Source of the DNA: an uncultured Eubacteriales bacterium
Lineage (GTDB): Bacteria; Bacillota; Clostridia; Oscillospirales; CAG-382
Length of the DNA: 12,240 nt
Assembly: GCA_900546385.1 (NCBI GenBank)
Contig: URCT01000079.1
Location: 1 to 12,240, forward strand
Direction: 5' to 3'
This document shows positions 6,204-12,240 of the stretch, one piece after another. The notes under the pieces are model-generated. The model saw only the letters and a list, made by a program, of their open reading frames with translations, was not told where the DNA came from and ran no database searches. Position numbers and translations under genes: made by a program. Positions within the stretch are counted from its first letter, which is position 1. Each line of letters begins with the position of its first letter.

Positions 6204-7094
6204 ATGAGCAAACAGGTCTTTTTTGAAAACTCCTACGAAAACACCGTCCATGCGGAAAATATCTGTTTTTCGGCCGTCATCCGTGCCGTTACCGAGGACA
6301 AGAACAGCAAGCCGAACTTTATTGAGCGAAGCCAGTTGGAAACCATGCACAAGCACGCCTATACGGAATTATTCATCTGCTTTGATTCCGGCATCAACGT
6401 AAAAACACTCGACCGGTGTCTGCACCTGTCTCCGGGCGAGCTGCTCATCATTCCGCCCGGAATCGTTCACACCAAACTGCCCAGCAATTCCAAATGGGCG
6501 TCGATTGCCATTTCCTACAGCAAAATCAACGCGCCGAAATGTCACGGTTTTTTCGAAAAAATCGATAAAATATGCAAAAAACCGACCGCACACATTTTAG
6601 AACTAAAACCGGAGACCGAAGCCGCTTTGCACGAGCTTTTATATAAATACGGCGTTGAAAAAAGCGCAACTGCCTTGGAAATACTCACGATGCTTGAAAT
6701 TCTTTTGCGGATCAGCACTACGTATCGGGCAGATTCCGCCCATGAAAATTCCTCCGACGGCCCTTATGACCGGGATGTGGCAAAGCTATTTCGCTTGGAA
6801 GAAATTCTCTCCGACCGCTTCGTGGAAGGGATTCGGCCGAAAGAGGCGGCGCAGCTGTTATTCATCAGCGAACGGCAGCTCACACGTATCATTCAAAAAA
6901 ATTTCGGTATGTCCTTTCATGAGCTGATAACGGAATACCGCATTAAAACAGCTTGCCAAATGTTAAGTAGCACAAAGCTTACCGCCGAAGCCATCGGCAG
7001 TGCGGTCGGCTTCAACAACAAATCCGCCTTTTATACCGCATTTAAAAAAAAGGTCGGCGTAACGCCGTTAGAATACCGCAAAATGAATGTATAA
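6204..7094 (+). CDS. AraC-family transcriptional regulator with cupin sensor domain
   Basis: This 296-residue protein has two clear parts. Residues about 20-110 form a cupin-like sensor domain with H49-x-H51-x-Y, E55, and a PPGIVH segment ending at H89. Residues about 193-293 form a double helix-turn-helix AraC/XylS domain (HTH_18), with PKEAAQLLFISERQLTRIIQ in the first helix-turn-helix and the family signature running from IKTACQML through VGFNNKSAFYTAFKKKVGVTPLEYR. The start at 6204 follows GCGAGGG. The gene is transcribed away from the transporter operon from a shared intergenic region, so it most likely controls that operon in response to a small ligand, commonly a sugar for this architecture. 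The ligand is not known. A bidirectional terminator follows immediately. Confidence 0.93.
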   Translation: MSKQVFFENSYENTVHAENICFSAVIRAVTEDKNSKPNFIERSQLETMHKHAYTELFICFDSGINVKTLDRCLHLSPGELLIIPPGIVHTKLPSNSKWASIAISYSKINAPKCHGFFEKIDKICKKPTAHILELKPETEAALHELLYKYGVEKSATALEILTMLEILLRISTTYRADSAHENSSDGPYDRDVAKLFRLEEILSDRFVEGIRPKEAAQLLFISERQLTRIIQKNFGMSFHELITEYRIKTACQMLSSTKLTAEAIGSAVGFNNKSAFYTAFKKKVGVTPLEYRKMNV

Positions 7095-7095
7095 G

Positions 7096-7154
7096 AAAAA
7101 AACCGCCCTCTCAAAAGTCAAGCCGAAAAGGCTGACACTTGAGAGGGCGGTTTT
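7096..7154. terminator. Bidirectional intrinsic terminator between converging genes
   Basis: A 16-bp perfect stem (7099-7114 with 7139-7154) contains a smaller inner hairpin (AGCC-GAAA-AGGCT). The plus strand ends in TTTTCT. The minus strand ends in seven T residues (7096-7102 as A on plus). It therefore closes both the AraC-family gene and the sigma-led operon from the right. Confidence 0.9.
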
Positions 7155-7233
7155 CTATGGGGGATATAGGCGTCAATATGTCGGAGATGTTCCGGCATAG
7201 GACTTTGGCAAAAATAGGTGTCGGATGGCTCTT

Positions 7234-7956
7234 TTAACCTGCTTCTGAGGTCGAAACGAATTTGGAATAACGGTTAAGCAGCGTGTCGAAATCTTCTCTG
7301 GCAAGATCAGCGTCCGGCTTTTGATAAAACGAATCCGTTTTCATAATTAATCCGATTTGTTCCGCATATTTCCACGTAAGCGACAAGTCGATGAATGTTT
7401 CGTCTGCTTTTATGCCGCGTACCATAAAGGCTACACATTCAGAAACGGTAACCACATCGTATCCCAAAAAATACAACTTATCATCATACGGTATAAAAAA
7501 TTCTTCCGGTATTTCATTTCCTTGCTGATCAATAAAAATACGTGCTTTCCGATTATATGTAAATAGTGTTTCTCTTGTGTATCCTCGTTCTTTGCGTAAC
7601 TGTTTCCATATCTTTTCATTCTTATCATTTAGTTTTTGCGCCTCTATTTTTGTGTAATATCTTCCGTAAGCAATGTCATTGAAGCTTGCTACTTCAACAT
7701 ATCCATCTTCAAGGCGGGTCATATATCCATGACGAATATCCTTCATCGGAAAAAAGTCGAAACTATAGTAAAATGTTGTCACTTGTGCTTGTGCCTCTTC
7801 CTCATAACCAAGTAACTGCATAACGTCCATTAAGCAGGATATTCTGGATACAGAAACATTTTCAGTACCTAATGTATCGGAATAGACGGTTGAAGACAGC
7901 AACAGCATTGCCAATAACACCGGTGTCCATTTGACTTTACGAAATAACTCTTTCAT
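7234..7956 (-). CDS. Exported protein with degenerate SLH-like segments
   Basis: This 240-residue protein has a signal peptide: basic start MKELFRKVKW, hydrophobic run TPVLLAMLLL, and a likely cut after about VYS, residue 26. Two segments look like decayed S-layer homology (SLH) motifs. Residues 35-54 read VSRISCLMDVMQLLGYEEEA. Residues 170-230 contain ECVAFMVRGI, YAEQIGLI and then LAREDFDTLL. The middle (about 60-165) is not recognised. The start at 7956 has GGAG nine bases upstream. It is the last gene of the sigma-led group, 128 bp after the DUF4855-like gene. Base composition is clearly A+T-richer than its neighbours. If the SLH reading holds, it would bind the cell wall; the family assignment is tentative. 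Confidence 0.75.
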   Translation of the reverse strand: MKELFRKVKWTPVLLAMLLLSSTVYSDTLGTENVSVSRISCLMDVMQLLGYEEEAQAQVTTFYYSFDFFPMKDIRHGYMTRLEDGYVEVASFNDIAYGRYYTKIEAQKLNDKNEKIWKQLRKERGYTRETLFTYNRKARIFIDQQGNEIPEEFFIPYDDKLYFLGYDVVTVSECVAFMVRGIKADETFIDLSLTWKYAEQIGLIMKTDSFYQKPDADLAREDFDTLLNRYSKFVSTSEAG

Positions 7957-8084
7957 TTTACTTTTTCTCCTATTGTTTAGTAACGAAATCTTAATGGTAA
8001 CAGATTTTCAGCTCTTAAGGCATTTTCTGTATACGTATTTCCGTATTTCCGGTAAACGCAGCTGTCGTATGCTTCATCCGGCAA

Positions 8085-9500
8085 TTAAGAAACCGGAGAT
8101 ATATCCCTCTCAAACCAATATTTCAAAAGCAGCTGGACAAACCCATTCATCGTAGAATCCCTATCGCCGGTATAAAACATAAAGGGTCTGTTCTTATAGT
8201 CTTTGAAGAAAAATGTATATAAATAGTACCGGTCGTTATAGTCTTGCTCCATCACAGAAGCATCGAGCTGCATGGTATAGGAAACCGTCGCACTGCCTTC
8301 GACCTTTGTTCCGCCGTAAACCGCCGCCGTTCCGGGTTCGCAAACGGCATTTTGGTTCATGCAATTCAAAACATTCCACAGATTGAACGTTCCTGCCGCA
8401 TTAAAATAATAATCCGGCTGAAGCAGCACATAGTCAAAAATGGTGGTGCGATTTACGATCATTCCTGTACGTTTCAGACTTTCCGGTTCTGACTCTACAT
8501 AACAAGGCATCCAAATGAGCTTCTTTCCCTCGTTCGTAACCACGGTATCCATGGACATCATTGCCCTCACCATCGGGTTGCCAAAACCGTTTTCCGCCAT
8601 CGTTTCATCGAAGGGCGTATAATACGGCAAAAGTGCATCGTTTGTCCAATAAAAGCCGCGGATATTCTGATTCCAAACGTCTGTACCGAGCTTGGTTTTC
8701 AGGTCGTTCAGGTACAAAGTAAACGGTTCAACGTATTTTTCGCTGAAAGACGGAAACACGATCAACGGGAACGGCAGCCAGATAACGGCATTCGGATTCA
8801 TGGAAACGATCCGATTCGTCAGAGCCACGACATCATCGGCTAACGTTTCCAATGTGAGCTTGGGAGAAATCGCGTCTCTGGTGGATGGGCCTGAGCCATA
8901 AGCTGTACCGTATCGATACAGCTTCGGGTCCAAATGGGTGTTGATTCTGTAAATATTGGAGGACGGAGTGACTAACTTGCTTTTTTGCTCCCGAATCGAG
9001 TTGATTAATTCCATGTTCTCGTATATCTTCGGATCGAGATGGGTAAAAATCTCGGTGACATAAGGAGCGAATGTCATCTGTTTGCCGTCCGCGGTCGTAG
9101 CAGTGATCATATTCCCTTTCAGAAGATACTGATAGTCTTTTTTGATTTGCTCAAAATCCTCAGCATTGTTTATCAAATCAAGGCTCAAATTATCAATATC
9201 CGTTTGAGAAACGATTTGCGTCTGCGACGCGCCATAGGTGTTGTAGGGCGTGTTGCCGGATGAAAGCACAAACTCATCTGTATAGCTTAAAAACGCGGCA
9301 AGATCGCTGTCGTCATATTCCGGATACCGGGTGGACGCGGTGACTGAGTCATATCCGACGAACAAGAGCTGCCCGTGCGGCGAATCCGAGAAAGAAGCTG
9401 CCGCGGAAATGTCCATTTTCGAAGCCGAAGCAGCTAAAGTCGGAACAAACAGGCTGAAAACGAGTGTCAGTGCCAAAAATACGGAAAGGTTCTTCTTCAT
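8085..9500 (-). CDS. Exported DUF4855-like protein
   Basis: The protein has 471 residues from the ATG at 9500. That start has GAGGAA upstream and opens a clean signal peptide (MKKNLSVFLALTLVFSLFVP, cut near ASA at residue 26). An in-frame upstream ATG at 9671 would bury the signal peptide and lacks a site. The mature part fits the poorly known DUF4855 family: HGQLLFVGYDS near the start, then IWLPFPLIVFPSF, GFYWTNDALLPYY, KLIWMPCYVE, and FDYVLLQPDYYF, the last typical of the family as I remember it. No enzymatic role is established for DUF4855. It may be a TIM-barrel-like glycan-handling protein at the cell surface. It lies between the Asp-box and SLH-like genes in the sigma-led unit. Assignment is from motif memory only. 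Confidence 0.75.
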   Translation of the reverse strand: MKKNLSVFLALTLVFSLFVPTLAASASKMDISAAASFSDSPHGQLLFVGYDSVTASTRYPEYDDSDLAAFLSYTDEFVLSSGNTPYNTYGASQTQIVSQTDIDNLSLDLINNAEDFEQIKKDYQYLLKGNMITATTADGKQMTFAPYVTEIFTHLDPKIYENMELINSIREQKSKLVTPSSNIYRINTHLDPKLYRYGTAYGSGPSTRDAISPKLTLETLADDVVALTNRIVSMNPNAVIWLPFPLIVFPSFSEKYVEPFTLYLNDLKTKLGTDVWNQNIRGFYWTNDALLPYYTPFDETMAENGFGNPMVRAMMSMDTVVTNEGKKLIWMPCYVESEPESLKRTGMIVNRTTIFDYVLLQPDYYFNAAGTFNLWNVLNCMNQNAVCEPGTAAVYGGTKVEGSATVSYTMQLDASVMEQDYNDRYYLYTFFFKDYKNRPFMFYTGDRDSTMNGFVQLLLKYWFERDISPVS

Positions 9501-9719
9501 TGGTTTTTCCTCAACTTTCTTGTTATATTTTTTTCTTTTCCGTTCTGATACTTTTGTCAGGATAACAAACGCTTCGGGAGCTTCATTCCTTTTGTTCGAC
9601 GCGCAGCGTCCCGAAAAAGTTCCCAAAATGTTTCTGGTTTTTCTATATTTTTCCATTTTTTCAAAAAGCATGCCCGTCGGCTGCGTCTGATTCGCGCTTT
9701 TGGCTGGTGTCCTCTTTTT
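9501..9719. other. Gap between the Asp-box and DUF4855-like genes, no terminator seen
   Basis: This gap is 219 bp long. It contains a small GACGC-GCA-GCGTC hairpin (around 9598-9610) and A-rich minus-strand sequence before the ribosome binding site. I found no good -35/-10 pair and no T-tailed hairpin, so readthrough from the upstream gene is likely. Confidence 0.4.
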
Positions 9720-10427
9720 TCATTCTTTCCAAAACCATGTGTTTCCGCCATCCTCGGAAGCCAAATACAGCAGTTGTTTTTCGGACAGAGTATCGAGCAT
9801 GAACGGATAGACGTCATCCTCCGCGGACAAGCCACTGGTTACGGGGATTAACGAATACCGGTTCGACCATGCGTAAGGCGGCTGTATGTCCACACGCTTC
9901 CACGACGCGCCGGCATCAAAGGTAGCATACAGTTCAAAGCCGCGTTCCGTTGGCGTGCGCAAGCTGACAAAGCCGACCGTATCCGAAGCAAACACCGCGC
10001 CTGTCACGATTCCGCCATGCACGATGTCGAAATAATACATTTCCGTGTTCTCCGTCTCAGAGAACGTATACAGATTCACCGCAGAAGAATGGAAGGTTGG
10101 CTTTGACGCGGCATATACCCACGTTAACTTCCCGCTTTTTCCGCAATAGAAATCCGCCGCGACCGTATCGGCCGCTTTCGCCGGTTCATCCGACGGATTC
10201 AAGAACCCCGAAAGAGTTTTCGCCGCAACGCTCGTCACATAGGCACCGTCATTTGTATATAAGTCGATTTTTTCGCTGTCGGAATCATGGGTATAGCCCA
10301 CATACGGGCCGCCGGTTTTAGCCTTTTCTGGCTTTGCTTCTTTTGGGTAAAACGAAAAAAGCAATGCGGCAAGCATAACGCTGGAAATAAGCAAGAAAAC
10401 CGACGCGCAAATTCTGTGTTTGAACAT
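9720..10427 (-). CDS. Membrane-anchored or secreted protein with Asp-box (BNR-like) motifs
   Basis: The protein has 235 residues. A hydrophobic N-terminal segment (about 7-26) has no clear cleavage site and may be a signal anchor. Two Asp-box motifs of the S/T-x-D-x-G-x-T/S-W type occur: T169-F-D-A-G-A-S-W176, and the perfect S224-E-D-G-G-N-T-W231 close to the C-terminus. Such motifs cap blade hairpins in beta-propellers such as sialidases and sortilin-like proteins. At this length it could hold only part of a propeller, so it is either a small variant or a subunit. No sialidase arginine triad is evident. The start at 10427 has GGAAAGG upstream. It is 108 bp after the DUF4367-type gene and is probably cotranscribed with it. 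Confidence 0.75.
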   Translation of the reverse strand: MFKHRICASVFLLISSVMLAALLFSFYPKEAKPEKAKTGGPYVGYTHDSDSEKIDLYTNDGAYVTSVAAKTLSGFLNPSDEPAKAADTVAADFYCGKSGKLTWVYAASKPTFHSSAVNLYTFSETENTEMYYFDIVHGGIVTGAVFASDTVGFVSLRTPTERGFELYATFDAGASWKRVDIQPPYAWSNRYSLIPVTSGLSAEDDVYPFMLDTLSEKQLLYLASEDGGNTWFWKE

Positions 10428-10535
10428 AGTCGAAAACCTTTCCGGACGTTTGCCGACGCTTAGGACAACGCCTGTACTTCAGTCCGCTGTTTTTTGTTTT
10501 CCAACCGCTTTTTCAGAGGGCATCTTTATTGAATT

Positions 10536-11225
10536 TTATTCGATCGTTTCCGCCATATGGATCAAATCCTCTTTTGTAAGTTCCGGCACGTGCGCGTCGA
10601 GCGTATACGCATATGCACCGTCGCTCCAACTTAACGAATAAGTTTTCTGATTGTTTCGGAACATCAGCATGGCGGGTCTATCGCTGATGGTTATAGGCTC
10701 AATCTCCGTATCTTCATTGTCAAACCATGCTTCACCGTCAAGGATTTCCTGCGTATAAGTGAGGAGCTTCGTCCCGTTTTTTCGGTAAATCACACAGCGC
10801 ATGGAGGCAGTCTCCAACACCACCTGCTTCTCCCAGCCTTGCTCCGAACAGGATGGCTCTTTGATCGCTTCGAGCTGTTTGGGCGGCTGTGTTTCGGTGA
10901 CATAGGAAACCGATAAATATTCGTCAAAAAATCGGACGATGGTGTCCCAAAGCGTGGTTCTGACCGCCTCCACGCTCATAACGGCGGCAAAGGAAAGCGA
11001 GCAGGCAATTAAAACAGCCGCGGCGATGCGCCGTCCGTATTGGAAAAACGTGCCGAATTCCCGGCTGCGTCTTTCCCGGTTGATGCTTCTTTGCACTTTG
11101 GTATCGAGCGACCGTGGGCGTTTGACAAGCGAGAGCGAGCCGTTTTGGTATAATTCCACGTTTTTTGAAAGGAGAACGCTGCCGGATAACAGGATAAGCG
11201 CGTCTAATTTATCGTTCTTTAACAT
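10536..11225 (-). CDS. DUF4367-type membrane protein, probable anti-sigma factor
   Basis: This 229-residue protein has a cytosolic N-terminal part (1-65, basic towards its end), one membrane helix (about 67-87) and an extracellular C-terminal domain. The C-terminal 35 residues, with YSLSWSDGAYAYTL and then LTKEDLIHMAETI, match the DUF4367 pattern often found next to ECF sigma genes in Clostridia. The start codon overlaps the sigma gene's last codons (ATGTTAA, 7 bp shared counting both codons), implying translational coupling and a fixed ratio of the two proteins. The expected job is to hold the sigma factor at the membrane until an outside signal releases it. That is inferred from the arrangement; no zinc-binding anti-sigma motif is visible. 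Confidence 0.85.
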   Translation of the reverse strand: MLKNDKLDALILLSGSVLLSKNVELYQNGSLSLVKRPRSLDTKVQRSINRERRSREFGTFFQYGRRIAAAVLIACSLSFAAVMSVEAVRTTLWDTIVRFFDEYLSVSYVTETQPPKQLEAIKEPSCSEQGWEKQVVLETASMRCVIYRKNGTKLLTYTQEILDGEAWFDNEDTEIEPITISDRPAMLMFRNNQKTYSLSWSDGAYAYTLDAHVPELTKEDLIHMAETIE

Positions 11226-11818
11226 TTGCCGTTCAACTCCTTATCTAAGATCGTTTTTAGCTTTCTTCGTGCCTTGAATAACCGCGCTCGGACAGCCGCA
11301 TCGCTGATTCCCAAAAAATCGGCGGCCTCCACGCACGAATATCCGCACATATAGACTAAGTTTATCGCATTTTGCATATCTTCGGTCAAGGTAAGCAGTG
11401 CGTTTCTTACGATTTCACATTCTTCCTTTCGTATGACCATATCTTCCAAAGCGAACGCTTCATCCTCAAAATCCGGCAGGACAAACTCGTCTGACGCTTC
11501 GTCTTTATAACGGCAGTCGATCTCATATTTTGAAAGCTTTTTCTTTTGATTGTACTTGTCAATGGCCTTGTTCCGCACAATGCTCTTTATACAGATAACC
11601 ACCATATTACAGACAGTTTCGTCAGCAGTTTCTTCAAATTTCGACAGGTATTTCATGATTTTGCACATGGCGTCATTGACAGCGTCCTCGGCGTCTTGCC
11701 GATGTTTCAGAACGCCATATGCCACCGAATACATATAATCCCCGTATTTAAGATATAGTTTCTCGACAAACGACCGGTCATCCTCCGTGAGTGCCGACAG
11801 CATAATTTCAAAACACAT
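11219..11818 (-). CDS. ECF-type RNA polymerase sigma factor
   Basis: The protein has 199 residues from the ATG at 11818, which has AAGGAG eight bases upstream. An ATG at 11839 is in frame, but it would place that site inside the coding sequence, so 11818 is preferred. Region 2 spans about 17-90 (FVEKLYLKYGDYMYSVAYGV, then DAEDAVNDAMCKIMKYL). Region 4 spans about 135-192, with a helix-turn-helix at 160-188 (YSCVEAADFLGISDAAVRAR). The linker between them (about 91-130) is acidic. It directs RNA polymerase to a small regulon, usually including its own operon. The downstream order (membrane partner, then three exported proteins) indicates control of cell-surface functions. I could not identify its own promoter with confidence. 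Confidence 0.93.
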   Translation of the reverse strand: MCFEIMLSALTEDDRSFVEKLYLKYGDYMYSVAYGVLKHRQDAEDAVNDAMCKIMKYLSKFEETADETVCNMVVICIKSIVRNKAIDKYNQKKKLSKYEIDCRYKDEASDEFVLPDFEDEAFALEDMVIRKEECEIVRNALLTLTEDMQNAINLVYMCGYSCVEAADFLGISDAAVRARLFKARRKLKTILDKELNGKC

Positions 11819-11839
11819 TGTTTTTTGCTCCTTACACAT

Positions 11840-12080
11840 ATAATAACCGTGTTACGGCTGATTTCGTTAGCGGCTTTTTCAAATTTTTACAAAAATCGTA
11901 CAACAGGCTTCCGTTTCCGTATTGGTTATTATCGATCGTTTACCACAATACGGCGTTTTTTTCAACTCGGATGAAAAAACGGTATCATGGACACATTTCT
12001 CAATATAAATGCGGAGAACGATGTTACAGCAAACCGTAACGATTTCATTTTCCAAAACAAACCAATCCCCAATTTGTATA
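11840..12080. other. Divergent intergenic region upstream of the sigma gene
   Basis: I see no gene here; open frames are short and lack binding sites. The sequence is A+T-rich with short inverted elements: CCGT-GTT-ACGG next to the sigma gene (about 11848-11858) and GTTAC...GTAAC around 12023-12041. The heptamer CCGTAAC occurs once towards each flanking gene. Minus-strand promoter candidates such as TTGAAA with a 17-base gap to TAAACG are weak. Confidence 0.5.
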
Positions 12081-12139
12081 AAACTCCTTTGGCTTACAGA
12101 AAATACAGCTGTACCGCAAAAATGAAAACAAAGGAGTTT
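12081..12139. repeat. 11-bp inverted repeat that can mask the spoVT-like ribosome binding site
   Basis: The arms AAACTCCTTTG (12081-12091) and CAAAGGAGTTT (12129-12139) are perfect complements with a 37-nt loop. The loop contains the palindrome TACAGCTGTA (12104-12113). The right arm includes the whole AAAGGAG ribosome binding site of the next gene, so the folded RNA would hide it. Confidence 0.7.
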
Positions 12140-12146
12140 ATTATAT

Positions 12147-12185
12147 ATGAAAGCTACCGGAATAGTCAGACGGATTGACGATTAA
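12147..12185 (+). pseudogene. spoVT: 5' fragment of a SpoVT-like (AbrB-type) sporulation regulator
   Basis: Twelve codons read MKATGIVRRIDD, identical to the highly conserved start of SpoVT-type AbrB-fold regulators, which normally continue LGRVVIPKEIRR. Here codon 13 is TAA, and none of the 55 following bases encodes the expected continuation in any frame. The start has AAAGGAG ten bases upstream and its leader is intact. SpoVT is a DNA-binding regulator of late forespore genes in spore-formers, usually about 180 residues long. The sharp break right after the conserved codons indicates an insertion or rearrangement at 12182/12183, not point decay. AbrB itself starts MKSTGIVRKVDE, so SpoVT is the better match. 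The rest of the gene, if present, lies beyond the window. Confidence 0.8.
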
Positions 12186-12240
12186 GTTATAATAGGAGCA
12201 AGGTCAGAAAGCCTTGAAAACACTGGTGTTTCGCTGATTT
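12183..12240. other. Sequence beyond the spoVT break, origin unknown
   Basis: These 58 bases do not match spoVT. They hold an imperfect palindrome, AAACAC-TG-GTGTTT (12218-12231), and an AGGAG-like motif near 12194. They could be the end of a mobile element, but too little is visible to say. Confidence 0.4.

Noticed and set aside
9501..9671. 57-codon N-terminal extension of the DUF4855-like gene
   Set aside because: The extension is highly basic and would precede a complete signal peptide; the ATG at 9500 has its own ribosome binding site.
11848..12041. CCGTAAC present towards both flanking genes as a possible ECF -35 box
   Set aside because: On the sigma side the spacing would put transcription start inside the ribosome binding site, and no matching -10 is evident.
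11987..12178. Plus-strand 63-codon open frame
   Set aside because: It has no ribosome binding site, runs through the leader inverted repeat and overlaps the spoVT-like start in another frame.

Overview
The window looks like a chromosomal piece of a spore-forming, gut-type Clostridia bacterium. The evidence is strong AGGAG-type ribosome binding sites, mid-range G+C with T-tailed terminators, a clostridial-type large secreted protein carrying an InlB-like repeat, an ECF sigma factor paired with a DUF4367-type partner, and the first 12 codons of a SpoVT-like sporulation regulator at the right edge. Almost everything is on the minus strand except an AraC-family regulator in the middle and the spoVT fragment. 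No tRNA, rRNA or CRISPR array was seen.

Left module (about 340-7154). A divergent promoter pair near 6038-6147 drives an AraC-family activator-type gene to the right (6204-7094) and a minus-strand operon to the left. That operon reads: PnuC-like membrane transporter (5975-5271), a 61-bp relic of a deleted paralogue of the next gene (5230-5170), a GH43/GH32-like five-bladed beta-propeller protein (5144-3714), an Amidohydro_2 metal-dependent hydrolase (3683-2913), a 733-residue secreted protein with an InlB-like repeat (2830-629), a 39-residue acidic peptide gene (612-493), and then a cluster of three inverted repeats that includes an intrinsic terminator (343-385). The layout suggests an inducible locus that binds, cleaves and imports a small glycosidic or nucleoside-like compound; the substrate cannot be read from the sequence. 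Beyond the terminator (1-342) is a G+C-rich stretch with a degenerate GGCTTGC array and no gene I can support.

Right module (7095-11818, minus strand). An ECF sigma factor overlaps a DUF4367-type membrane protein (probable anti-sigma partner) by 7 bp. Three exported proteins follow: an Asp-box protein, a DUF4855-like protein and an SLH-like protein. The unit ends at a bidirectional terminator shared with the AraC gene. I see no terminator between these genes, so this looks like one sigma-controlled cell-surface operon. The last gene is visibly A+T-richer than its neighbours.

Right edge (11840-12240). About 300 bp of gene-free DNA leads to a good ribosome binding site and the start of a SpoVT-like gene. 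After codon 12 it stops at TAA and continues into unrelated sequence. This is a clean break point, either an insertion into spoVT or the edge of an element that carries a spoVT-derived end.

The points most worth following up are the broken spoVT start, the fused-ends relic of a propeller paralogue, the unannotated 39-residue peptide, and the triple hairpin cluster.
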